Assembly (NCBI RefSeq): GCF_018140925.1
Contig: NZ_CP073315.1
Span: 62,001 to 126,000, forward strand
Length of the DNA: 64,000 bases
Direction of reading: 5' to 3'
DNA from: Psychrobacillus sp. INOP01
GTDB taxonomy: Bacteria; Bacillota; Bacilli; Bacillales_A; Planococcaceae
The notes below the pieces were generated by a model that had not been told where the DNA came from, did not search any database, and saw only the letters and a list, made by a program, of their open reading frames with translations. A program made the translations under genes and the position numbers. Below are positions 1 to 7,763 of this stretch, in pieces. Every line of letters begins with the position of its first letter. Position 1 is the stretch's first letter.

Positions 1-1
1 G

Positions 2-43
2 ACTAACGACGAAGAGGATACGAACGTAGATACCTTCTCTTGA
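2..43 (+). CDS. C-terminal tail of an upstream gene (partial)
   Basis: The window opens in a frame that reads TNDEEDTNVDTFS and stops at TGA 41-43; the other two forward frames stop earlier. A short acidic tail of a gene beginning before the window is the simplest reading, but thirteen codons cannot identify a family. A TTGACC/TATCAT pair at 40-45 and 64-69 could be a promoter for the next gene, which would leave it a very short leader. Confidence 0.3.
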   Translation, partial: TNDEEDTNVDTFS

Positions 44-89
44 CCTAGAGTTAAAAAATCATGTATCATTGAGAAAAGGAGTGATTAAT

Positions 90-281
90 ATGGTTAGTGT
101 AAAAACTCCAATCAATACCGAAAACGTTAAAGAACGTGCAGCAAGAAATTTAAGCCGATTTAGCTCAAGACAAAGAAATAAAAATGTTAAAACTATAACT
201 GGTGATATCGTTAAACCAATACATCTAAGTAAATCAGAACCGTTAGTAAGGAGAATGACAAGTTATCAAAAAAATAATTAA
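90..281 (+). CDS. Small basic protein of unknown function (63 aa)
   Basis: I chose the ATG at 90 because AAAGGAG lies at 75-81 with good spacing; an in-frame TTG at 69 has no ribosome site. The product is basic and hydrophilic, rich in Arg, Lys, Ser and Asn (for example RNLSRFSSRQRNKNVK), with no membrane segment or cysteine. I do not recognise the family. A clean intrinsic terminator follows at once, which supports a real transcription unit. Confidence 0.55.
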   Translation: MVSVKTPINTENVKERAARNLSRFSSRQRNKNVKTITGDIVKPIHLSKSEPLVRRMTSYQKNN

Positions 282-286
282 TGATT

Positions 287-318
287 ACCCGCTTTCTTCA
301 AAGCGGGTATTTTTTTTT
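287..318 (+). terminator. Rho-independent terminator
   Basis: The arms ACCCGCTTT (287-295) and AAAGCGGGT (300-308) close a CTTC loop and are followed by a run of T from 310. It ends the small gene at 90-281. The last codons of the opposing small ORF at 298-483 lie inside it. Confidence 0.85.
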
Positions 319-483
319 GTATTTTAAACTTTTTGAGTGTTTCTTAGCTATTTCTTGCATAATTGGCGAAGATCCAACTAAATCCGCCGCATGTTTTATA
401 GGCAAGCTTCGTAGGTTTAATTCACTAATGCTTTTAAATTTTTCCCCATTTAAATACCTTTTGTAAATTTCCGATATTTTCAA
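298..483 (-). CDS. Possible small protein (61 aa)
   Basis: Read leftward from a TTG at 483 preceded by AAAGGGGG about nine bases upstream. The ATG codons further up at 543 and 546 lack a ribosome site. The product begins MKISEIYKRYLNGEKFKSI and is basic and probably helical. The amino-acid composition is protein-like, but the 3' end overlaps the terminator of the opposing gene and I know no relative. It could be an unannotated small protein or a chance ORF. Confidence 0.35.
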   Translation of the reverse strand: MKISEIYKRYLNGEKFKSISELNLRSLPIKHAADLVGSSPIMQEIAKKHSKSLKYKKKYPL

Positions 484-665
484 GTTGTATTGCCCCCTTT
501 TACACCACCGATTCCGTTTGCGTATATTGTAGTATATTCCCATCATTCAAAAAGTTATTCAAATATATGTGAAAAGCCTTCATATAGAGCATCTTGTTTC
601 ATCATGCTTTACTACAAGTGAAATTGCTCATACAATTTTCATTTAGTTACCATAATAATATTATG

Positions 666-1622
666 TTAACCTAATTGATTGAAAGGATTATTTTCTATCA
701 CTCGTTCAATTTCTTTGTCTTCCACATGTGTATAGATTTGTGTAGTTGATACACTGGTGTGACCCAAAATGTGCTGTAAACTTCTAATATCAGCACCACT
801 TTTATACATAATAGTTGCAGATGTATGCCTTAGCTTGTGCGGTGTTAGTTTTTCTTTGTTTAAGCCAGAATCCTGGTTGATTTGTTTGATGATTTTTGCC
901 ACGGTTTGCCGTGTTAGTCTAGTTCCTTTTTGTGACAGGAATAGCGCTTGATTTGTAGATGCATCTTGTATGTATTGGCGTTCTTTTTCCATATATTTAT
1001 GTAGTGAAACGGTACAAGCTTTGTTTAGGAAAACGGTACGTTCTTTATCCCCTTTACCTATCACATGCAATACATTGTCTTGAATAGATGTAAGGTTTAA
1101 ACTGCATAGCTCCGAGACACGAAGACCTAAATTTAAAAAGAACATGATCATACTATAATTTCGATAGTAATGATTACTTTTTTTTATTCCTCTTATAAAT
1201 ATTTCTGCCTCTTGTTGATCCATATAAATCGGCTTTTTCTTACCGATTTTCGGTGTTTCCAATTCATCCGCTGGATTTTCGTCCAACATTCTTCTTTTCC
1301 CCTTCAAATATTTAAAAAAGGATTTAAGCGTCGCTGCCTTCCTTGCACGAGAAGCAGCACTATTACTGCGCTGTATTTCACAGTATTCCAAAAACAAATA
1401 CATATCTTCCAGTGAAATTTCTTTTATAAAATCAATCGTTACATCTTTAATAATGATTTCATCGATTTTAGTTATATCCATATCATTTTCCGCTGCTATT
1501 AGAAATCTTAAAAATAAAGTGATGTCATACTCATACTCTTTTCGTGTTCGTAAAGATTTCCCCTTAATAGTCGTTAAATAGACCAGAAAATCTTTTACTA
1601 TTTTTGGTAATTCTCTTCGCAT
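666..1622 (-). CDS. Tyrosine recombinase/integrase (XerC/XerD-like)
   Basis: A site-specific DNA recombinase of the tyrosine class, 318 aa from the ATG at 1622. That start has AGAGGTGG just upstream; the in-frame ATGs at 1646 and 1670 have none. The N-terminal SAM-like core-binding domain spans about residues 1-120 and the catalytic domain about 130-315. The full active-site set is visible: R168 (GLRVSEL), K190 (GKGDKER), H262 and R265 (HKLRHT), H288 (LGHTS) and nucleophile Y297 (TTQIYTH). Length and domain plan fit Xer-type enzymes. It stands alone with no phage or transposon genes, so it may act in chromosome dimer resolution or be a solitary integrase. No dif-like site was recognised. Confidence 0.85.
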   Translation of the reverse strand: MRRELPKIVKDFLVYLTTIKGKSLRTRKEYEYDITLFLRFLIAAENDMDITKIDEIIIKDVTIDFIKEISLEDMYLFLEYCEIQRSNSAASRARKAATLKSFFKYLKGKRRMLDENPADELETPKIGKKKPIYMDQQEAEIFIRGIKKSNHYYRNYSMIMFFLNLGLRVSELCSLNLTSIQDNVLHVIGKGDKERTVFLNKACTVSLHKYMEKERQYIQDASTNQALFLSQKGTRLTRQTVAKIIKQINQDSGLNKEKLTPHKLRHTSATIMYKSGADIRSLQHILGHTSVSTTQIYTHVEDKEIERVIENNPFNQLG

Positions 1623-1659
1623 TGCTTCCACCTCTTCTACTCCCATTTTATCACAAAAT

Positions 1660-1689
1660 AAGGTTCCCAAATATGTATTTGGGAACCTT
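1660..1689. repeat. Perfect 14-bp inverted repeat upstream of the recombinase
   Basis: AAGGTTCCCAAATA (1660-1673) and its exact complement TATTTGGGAACCTT (1676-1689) flank a 2-base centre. On the minus strand a T-rich stretch follows just before the recombinase ribosome site, so it could be an attenuator or terminator. It could equally be an operator or recombinase target site. Confidence 0.6.
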
Positions 1690-2125
1690 ATTAAAAATAT
1701 CGTAGTTTTCTTAAAGAAAAAGATAGTTTAATCAAATATTCACAAAAAATCACCATGCTTCAGATTGGCTCTGAGAGTATTTTAGATTTTGTTTTGTGTG
1801 TCATCGTGCGTAACTTCACTCTAAATGCAAATTCGCTTTTTGATGAACCACTTCACCAGTAAAGAGTTTTGAAAACATATTATAATACTATCTTTTCGAA
1901 CAACAAATGTTGTATGCTCCCTTTTAATTACTGTTGGAGTATATTTTCGTAAACTTGATTTCATCTAGCTCTAGTCTTGAAATAAATAGAAAATTGAGCA
2001 TTTCCTTAAATCTATCCTGTAAAATGTCGATTTGAATTTCACAGGTGGAGAATGCTCTATGCCTTATATAAACAAGATTAAAAATTATTCCGTAAATAGA
2101 TGGGGTAAAAAATTATTGTGCTTCG
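1690..2125. other. Gene-free stretch between recombinase and germination operon 1
   Basis: No convincing gene. It holds the large imperfect hairpin at 1996-2058, listed separately. A 26-codon forward ORF from the ATG at 2059, behind GGTGGAG, overlaps the end of the germination gene and is not called. Confidence 0.5.
1980..2058 (-). terminator. Large imperfect hairpin, probable terminator of germination operon 1
   Basis: Read leftward, GAGCATTCTCC and CCTGTGAAAT pair with ATTTTACAGG and GGAAATGCTC, giving a two-part stem followed by a T-rich stretch (AATTTTCTATTTATTT). It lies about 70 bases after the operon's last stop codon. The size and interrupted stem are unusual for a simple terminator, so an insertion-sequence end relic is also possible. 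Confidence 0.4.
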
Positions 2126-3280
2126 TTATTCCGAAATAGTTTCTCTGAATGATCTTCTTCCTGAATTAACCTTACTAATATTCACTGTTAGGTTTCTTAT
2201 GGAGTTTTCTGTCAATTCAACCTTACCTTCTTTTTGAACCTTTTTCCACACTTTAACATTGTCTCTATACAAGTATTCCGATAAACGATAAATATCAATG
2301 TCCTGTTTTAATGCTTCTGTATAAGTTTCTTCAATTTCTTTCTTAACTTCTTTTCCTACACCTTTACGAACTTCTGCTTCTGTTATTTTACTTATAAATC
2401 CACTTACTGTAGCCTCCATTTTTATATTAATATCAAACATCACTTCACCTTTATCAGTAACTGGTTTTACATTCACCTCGATTTTATCTAAAGCAACAGT
2501 AAGATAGTTATCATTATTCAAATTTAAATTGACTGTTATTTCTCCTCTTTTTGTTTCATTAGTCATCCACTGTAATCCTCTGACTTTGTCTAGCATTATA
2601 GTTTGCTTAAAGCCCTTCGGAGTGATCACACTAACTCCTGTCATGGCTGCAACTTTATCAGGACCTTTTTCCGTTTCCCAATTCTCTTTAATAGATACCA
2701 ACGGAATATTTACTTCATGGCTTGGCTCATTCAGTCTTATAATCATCTTTCGTAAATTGATTGGTTCAATAAAGGATTCTTGTTTATATGAATTCATTGG
2801 ATCAGCAATTTTAGATTGCGAAATTGCTTTATTTAAGATCGGAGTTAGTAACATAACTTCTTTCACAGAATCTTGTGTACTATACACCCAGGTTTGATAT
2901 CTAGTTTCTCTATATCGAACAAAAGTGTTTACAATCGGATTGGCATTACCATTTTTGAGCACTTCTTCTGATAAAACAAGATACGTCAAGTGCCCCCAAA
3001 AGAGCTTTTGATCCATTGAATGATATAGCTCAAATAACGCTTCATCTACAGTTTTACCAGAAGCATGACCCACTTCAGCTTGAGTAGCCTGAGGATTAGG
3101 TTGTTCCGTTTTTGCCAACATAGTAAAATCAATAATTTGAGCATATACTTCATACTTATCATCTTTATAATCTATTCCTAAACCATATATATAAAGCATT
3201 CTTTCAGGCTCGTTCTCATCCCAACACCCTGAAAGAAGGATTAGAAGCGAAATAAAAATGATTACTATTTTTTTCTTCAT
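2126..3280 (-). CDS. Spore germination lipoprotein, Ger(x)C family (operon 1)
   Basis: The C subunit of a gerA-type germinant receptor, 384 aa, anchored to the spore inner membrane by a lipid. A short signal peptide ends in the lipobox LSGC (Cys about residue 19), followed by WDENEPER, typical of Ger(x)C proteins; the rest is the soluble Ger(x)C domain. The start has AAAGAGGT seven bases upstream. It overlaps the A-subunit gene by four bases (ATGA), so the two are translationally coupled. In this family C subunits work with A and B subunits to sense germinants. Third and last gene of the leftward B-A-C operon. Confidence 0.9.
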   Translation of the reverse strand: MKKKIVIIFISLLILLSGCWDENEPERMLYIYGLGIDYKDDKYEVYAQIIDFTMLAKTEQPNPQATQAEVGHASGKTVDEALFELYHSMDQKLFWGHLTYLVLSEEVLKNGNANPIVNTFVRYRETRYQTWVYSTQDSVKEVMLLTPILNKAISQSKIADPMNSYKQESFIEPINLRKMIIRLNEPSHEVNIPLVSIKENWETEKGPDKVAAMTGVSVITPKGFKQTIMLDKVRGLQWMTNETKRGEITVNLNLNNDNYLTVALDKIEVNVKPVTDKGEVMFDINIKMEATVSGFISKITEAEVRKGVGKEVKKEIEETYTEALKQDIDIYRLSEYLYRDNVKVWKKVQKEGKVELTENSIRNLTVNISKVNSGRRSFRETISE

Positions 3281-4731
3281 TTTTGTACCTCTTTAGTTCG
3301 TGTATCGTCTTGAGGATCTAACACCTTCGGACGCTTATTATAATATTTCGAAGGCATTCGGAATAATGATTTGGATATAGTTGACCAACTTAAATCTGAT
3401 GCAATATTCATGTAGGGAACGCCAAATATTCGAATATTCGATAAATAAATAATTGTAAAGTAAAATCCAATAAAAAAGCCGAACAAACCAAAAAATGCAG
3501 TAATAAAAATTAAACAAATTCGTAATATGCTTACCGCTGTTACTAAAGATTGATTGACCAAAGTAAATGTTGATATGGTTGAAATAGCAATAATAACGAT
3601 CATTGCAGGACTCGTAAGACCTGCTCGAATTGCAGCGTCACCAATGATTAATCCTCCAACAACACTGATAGTACCACCAATGACAGACGGCAGTCGTAGT
3701 CCTGCTTCACGGAACAATTCAAACATAGCTAACATGAGGAGCATTTCAAGCACAGAAGGCAGAGGGAGACCTGTATTTGCTTGCACGACTGTTGCAAGTA
3801 ATTGGAGTGGCATTTGATTTTGGTGATATGATGTTAATGCTAGCCAAAAAGCAGGTAGAAACAAACCAATTAATATGCCTGCCACACGGAGTATTCGTTC
3901 AAGTGAACTGAAAATAACGGGATATTCGTTATCCTCACCTGACTTTAAAAGTAAAAATAAATTCACGGGAGTGATTATGGCATATGAAACCCCATCAACA
4001 AAAATGAGAAATCTACCTCTCACAAGAGCTTGGATAGCGTAATCTGGTCTCCCTGTATAATCATTTCGAGGAAATATTTTAGCGCTTTTGTTGACCTTTT
4101 CCATCAATATATCCCCACTGAAAATAATATCTGTGTCAACTTTTCTTAACTGTTCTTTTATTTCAGTTAAAATGTCTTTATTTGCGATATCGTCAAAATA
4201 TAGTATTGCAACCGACGTTTTTGAACGTTTTCCCAAAACGAATTTTTCCACGCATAGTGAATTTGTTGGCAATCTTTTTCGTATTAAGGCAATATTCACA
4301 GAAATATCCTCAATAAAATTGTCTCTCGGTCCTTTTATTAAAACTTCCATTCTCGTCTCTTCAGGATTCCGATTCGGTTTTTTCGCAATATTGCTCGAAA
4401 ATAATAGGTTTTCAGCATCAAAATAAAGTAACAAATGCCCTGTATATACAAGTGAAATAGCTTCAGCCTTGTCTTCCACTTTTATTAAATCTGGAATGTG
4501 TAATTGGGCAAACATAGCTTCTTCCATCGATTTATCCACCACATTTTCACACAATAGTTGAACACGTTTAACAATGACATCATTTAATAAATGCTGGTCA
4601 ATCATTGCGTCACATGTAATGAACATAACTTTATGCTGTTGGAATGTATACTCTTGGAATTGTACATCAGCGGAATTCTTAAATAACTGATGCAAGGTGT
4701 TAGATTCAATTGTCTCGACATCTGATTGCAT
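3277..4731 (-). CDS. Spore germination receptor A subunit, GerA/SpoVAF family (operon 1)
   Basis: The A subunit of a germinant receptor, 484 aa. An N-terminal hydrophilic half carries the family motifs KGPRDNFIEDISVNIALIRK and TGRPDYAIQALVRGRFLIFVD-like segments (about residues 130-265). A hydrophobic half from about residue 280 to 445 has several membrane spans, including the conserved LPSVLEMLLMLAMFELFREAG stretch of the family. GTG/AAGGGAAG lies upstream of the ATG. It follows the B-subunit gene by 33 bases and overlaps the C gene. Shorter than its paralogue in operon 2 (534 aa), with less N-terminal and C-terminal tail. Confidence 0.92.
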   Translation of the reverse strand: MQSDVETIESNTLHQLFKNSADVQFQEYTFQQHKVMFITCDAMIDQHLLNDVIVKRVQLLCENVVDKSMEEAMFAQLHIPDLIKVEDKAEAISLVYTGHLLLYFDAENLLFSSNIAKKPNRNPEETRMEVLIKGPRDNFIEDISVNIALIRKRLPTNSLCVEKFVLGKRSKTSVAILYFDDIANKDILTEIKEQLRKVDTDIIFSGDILMEKVNKSAKIFPRNDYTGRPDYAIQALVRGRFLIFVDGVSYAIITPVNLFLLLKSGEDNEYPVIFSSLERILRVAGILIGLFLPAFWLALTSYHQNQMPLQLLATVVQANTGLPLPSVLEMLLMLAMFELFREAGLRLPSVIGGTISVVGGLIIGDAAIRAGLTSPAMIVIIAISTISTFTLVNQSLVTAVSILRICLIFITAFFGLFGFFIGFYFTIIYLSNIRIFGVPYMNIASDLSWSTISKSLFRMPSKYYNKRPKVLDPQDDTRTKEVQK

Positions 4732-4764
4732 CCCTATACACCACTTCCCTTGTGAATTTCCTAT

Positions 4765-5853
4765 TTATATCTTTTTAGAAGACTTTCCTGAAATCCAAGC
4801 AACACTTGCAAAAAAGATTGACAATATGAAAAAGAAGAAGAACGTAGTTACTAAAAAATAATTCCTTTTAATCTCAAGAAAAAGACTTTCACTTAAAAGA
4901 AATAACAATAAACAAGTCAAGAAAAAAGCTGGTAAAAGTATGATCCAAATTTGCTTTTTTTTCCTATTCATTTTTAACACGTCTGCAACAATAAATAAGA
5001 TGAATCCTACTCTTATTAGTGCACCTGTAAGCCATTGATAAATAGAGAAAAAATCCATATGTTCAAGGTAACGGCCTATTGATACAAGTCCCCATTCTTC
5101 ATAAGCAGGATACCTTTGCTTAGCCGCTTCAACTGGACCAAACTCAGTAATTGCACCCATGAGAGGACCAATTGTCAAACCCATTAAAATAAATAGCATT
5201 AGCGCATAATGGAACCATTTAATGCGTTTTTTGAAATGATGCTGTAGGAATAGGAGCAGTAGCAATTCTACAAATCCAGATGCGGGATATACCATTCCGT
5301 CAAAAACTGGTTGAAAACCATTTTCAAAAAAAGGGCGCAATAAATTGTAATCTTTCACTTGAATATTCACAAACGCTACAAAAAAACCTAAAACAACTAC
5401 TCCAAAAAGAACAATTACGTTAACTATCGCAATTGTTTGTATGTTTGTTGAAGCTAATAGAATACAAAGTACTGTGTAGATGATTAATAACAAAAACGAG
5501 GGTGTTTTTGGTAAAAAGGTTGTAGTTACCCATTTCAATGTTTCAACCATCGTAAATGCTGCAAGTATAACAAGATAAACTGCAATAATATTTAGCACAA
5601 TGGTAGAACCAACCGTTCCAATTACCGACTTTAACCAATCTCCAATCGGCGCTTGTTTTGATTTGTGCTGGACATAAACTAAAAGAAATAACCAAGGTGC
5701 TATTGCCATCGCAGCGAATAGGACAGATACCCATCCATCTCTACCTCCGACAAGTAAAAGTGGTGGAAGGATAGTTACATGATTTTTTAAACCGATAACC
5801 GTCATCGATAAGAAGATGACATGTAATATACTAATTGGTCCAACGACTTTCAA
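4765..5853 (-). CDS. Spore germination receptor B subunit, GerB permease family (operon 1)
   Basis: The membrane subunit that carries the germinant site in this family, an amino-acid permease-like protein (Spore_permease, APC superfamily) with about ten membrane spans, 362 aa from the TTG at 5853. I prefer this TTG because GAGGG lies seven bases upstream; the ATG at 5871 has no ribosome site and its leader is poorly conserved-looking. The N-terminal ISILHVIFLSMTVIGL and the internal helices fit the family. First gene of the leftward operon, an unusual B-first order. A weak TTATA-N18-AATACTA pair upstream (about 5888-5917) could be a poor sigma-G promoter. Confidence 0.88.
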   Translation of the reverse strand: MKVVGPISILHVIFLSMTVIGLKNHVTILPPLLLVGGRDGWVSVLFAAMAIAPWLFLLVYVQHKSKQAPIGDWLKSVIGTVGSTIVLNIIAVYLVILAAFTMVETLKWVTTTFLPKTPSFLLLIIYTVLCILLASTNIQTIAIVNVIVLFGVVVLGFFVAFVNIQVKDYNLLRPFFENGFQPVFDGMVYPASGFVELLLLLFLQHHFKKRIKWFHYALMLFILMGLTIGPLMGAITEFGPVEAAKQRYPAYEEWGLVSIGRYLEHMDFFSIYQWLTGALIRVGFILFIVADVLKMNRKKKQIWIILLPAFFLTCLLLFLLSESLFLEIKRNYFLVTTFFFFFILSIFFASVAWISGKSSKKI

Positions 5854-6263
5854 ATTACAACCCTCTAACATTTATTGATATTGCATAGTATTGACAATGA
5901 AACCGAAGATTATAAGTGAACCATTTAGATAATTGATGTATTTTAACTTCCAGACAAGAAACTAATTTTGTTGGATATAAAATTCCTTGTGATAATATTT
6001 TCAAGTAATTATAACCCTACTTTATAGTCAAAAAAATACCAAGAGTCTATTAAACTCTCGGTACATTTTAATACTTATATTGTTAAAGAAATTGCTTCTT
6101 TTTGATATACCATCTTGCCATGGTGGTAAGTTTCTTATAAGTAAATTTGGTCAATTTCTTCACATACTACTTTTGTTACAGCAAATTTTATGCCGACGAA
6201 GGATGTACTCGTTCAGCCCATGCAGTTGCTGGTGCATCAGAAGAAATTTTTAAAATTCTTAAT
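5854..6263. other. Gene-free stretch between germination operon 1 and brnQ
   Basis: It contains the operon 1 promoter region near 5880-5920 and the brnQ terminator at 6028-6063. About 200 bases between that terminator and the brnQ stop codon carry no recognisable feature; the forward ORF at 6147-6368 has no ribosome site and runs into brnQ. Confidence 0.5.
6028..6063 (-). terminator. Rho-independent terminator after brnQ
   Basis: Read leftward, TACCGAGAGT and ACTCTTGGTA pair (one mismatch) around a short loop and are followed by seven T. It lies about 200 bases beyond the brnQ stop codon. Confidence 0.7.
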
Positions 6264-7586
6264 TCATTGAACCTCCACAGAATTGATAGAATGCGATGCG
6301 TTATTTTTTTTCACAAAAAACTTATGAATTATACTTCCTACAACAAATCCAACAATTGCAGGTACTAACCAACTGAAGCCATTTGAACTTAGAGGTAGAT
6401 TTGCAATAATATTTGTCACAAAAGGTATTGATAAACCAAGTGAACCAACAGTTTCAAAAAGACTAACAATGAACGTTAACAAAATAGCTCCTTGATAAGA
6501 TCCTGGATTTGGAACAAAATTACGGAAAGTACCTAGAATTACTAATACAATTGCCACCGGGTATAATGCCGTGAAGATTGGCATTGCATAAGTGACGATT
6601 GCTCCAACTCCAGCGGATCCTATTACACTACCAACAATACATACAATAGCAACCCATAGCCGATAGCTTAGTTTGTTTTTCGTTAAGTCATTCAAGAAGT
6701 CTGCAATTACTGCAATCACACCAATAGCTGAAGTTAAACACGCCAATGCAATCGCAACAGCTAGAGCTATAGAACCAAAATTACCGAGTGATATTTCTAT
6801 TAGGTTGGAAACTAAAGCAGTGTCTTCAATTCCAGTTTGAAAAAGACCACTTCCTGAAGCTCCGAGATATAATAATCCTCCATAAACAATTAGTAATCCT
6901 ATACCAGCAATTAGCGTTCCTGTTAATGCCATCGAACGAGCTTGCTTACCTTTATAACCAAAAGCCGTTATTGCAGCTATAAATATTGGTGCACAAAAGA
7001 TTCCAGTTACTACGTCCCCAGTTTGATAAGCACTTATGAAAGCATTTGAGAAAGAATTTTTTATCTCAGTTACAACAGGTACACCGATTGGATCAAAAAT
7101 ACCTTTTCCAACGATGAACAAAAGAATAATTACTAACACAGGTGTAAGAAATTTACCTATTTTATCTATAACATTTGATTTATCCATTGCAAAATAAAAA
7201 CAAATGGCAAAAAACACGACAATAGTGACTAAAGAGGGCACCTTTGGAAACAACTGGTGAACCCCTAGCTCATGTGTTGTTGCTGACATCCTTGGAATAG
7301 TTACTAGCATTCCAATGCCGACCATTAATAGTAAGTTAAAAGCTTTATAAAACCATGGGCTAATCGGTCTTGTTAAGTCTTCAAACCTACCTCCTGCATT
7401 TAAGATTGCAACCACTGCTAAAAGTGGCAAAACAATGCCTGTTACACAAAACCCAATTAATGCGGATACCCATTCAGATCCCGAAACATTTCCAATGGAA
7501 GGTGGGAATATTAAATTACCAGCACCAAAAAATATCGCAAATAATGCAAAACCTACTATCATACTATGTTGAATTGGTTTTTTCAT
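6264..7586 (-). CDS. brnQ: Branched-chain amino acid carrier BrnQ
   Basis: A cation-coupled symporter for leucine, isoleucine and valine in the cytoplasmic membrane, LIVCS family, 440 aa, about twelve membrane spans. The N terminus has the family hallmark FAIFFGAGNLIFPPSIG (about residues 16-32), and IPRMSATTHELG (about 97-108) is typical. Length matches BrnQ of other Firmicutes (about 440). The ATG has AGAGGGG upstream. It lies downstream of, and in the same direction as, a sigma-54-type activator gene, separated by a terminator, which suggests the activator controls it. A perfect 9-bp inverted repeat and a possible TTGATT/TAGAAT promoter lie in the intervening DNA. Confidence 0.93.
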   Translation of the reverse strand: MKKPIQHSMIVGFALFAIFFGAGNLIFPPSIGNVSGSEWVSALIGFCVTGIVLPLLAVVAILNAGGRFEDLTRPISPWFYKAFNLLLMVGIGMLVTIPRMSATTHELGVHQLFPKVPSLVTIVVFFAICFYFAMDKSNVIDKIGKFLTPVLVIILLFIVGKGIFDPIGVPVVTEIKNSFSNAFISAYQTGDVVTGIFCAPIFIAAITAFGYKGKQARSMALTGTLIAGIGLLIVYGGLLYLGASGSGLFQTGIEDTALVSNLIEISLGNFGSIALAVAIALACLTSAIGVIAVIADFLNDLTKNKLSYRLWVAIVCIVGSVIGSAGVGAIVTYAMPIFTALYPVAIVLVILGTFRNFVPNPGSYQGAILLTFIVSLFETVGSLGLSIPFVTNIIANLPLSSNGFSWLVPAIVGFVVGSIIHKFFVKKNNASHSINSVEVQ

Positions 7587-7642
7587 ACGTTTACCCCTCT
7601 TCTCGTTCTTTCCCTATTGAAAACCCTTACAAAACAAACGAC

Positions 7643-7695
7643 ATTCTAAGCATCTAAATGTATAAATCAATGTTTTAATTTTCTAATAGATGCTT
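7643..7695 (-). promoter_or_regulatory. Candidate brnQ promoter with a split 9-bp inverted repeat
   Basis: Leftward TTGATT (7665-7670) and TAGAAT (7643-7648) are separated by 16 bases. AAGCATCTA (7648-7656) and its complement TAGATGCTT (7687-7695) frame this promoter 39 bp apart centre to centre. They are plausible binding sites for the adjacent activator. I found no convincing GG-N10-GC (-24/-12) sigma-54 promoter here. Confidence 0.35.
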
Positions 7696-7717
7696 TTATC
7701 ATAATTAATAATGTCAA

Positions 7718-7752
7718 ATAAAAAAAGGAGGTAAATTTTTCACCCCCTTTCG
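7718..7752 (-). terminator. Rho-independent terminator after the sigma-54-type activator
   Basis: Leftward AAAGGGGGT (complement of 7742-7750) pairs with ACCTCCTTT (complement of 7724-7732), one mismatch, followed by a T run. It lies 14 bases after the activator stop codon. Confidence 0.65.
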
Positions 7753-7763
7753 TAAAAATATTT

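Noticed and set aside
2059-2139. 26-codon forward ORF behind GGTGGAG
   Set aside because: It overlaps the end of the Ger(x)C gene and a probable terminator hairpin, and the peptide has no recognisable family; a decayed insertion-sequence start is possible.
6147-6368. Forward 73-codon ORF
   Set aside because: No ribosome site and it runs into the end of brnQ on the other strand.
7587-7763. Sigma-54 (-24/-12) promoter for brnQ
   Set aside because: TGTCG...TTGTA near 7625-7640 lacks the required GG at -24 and GC at -12.
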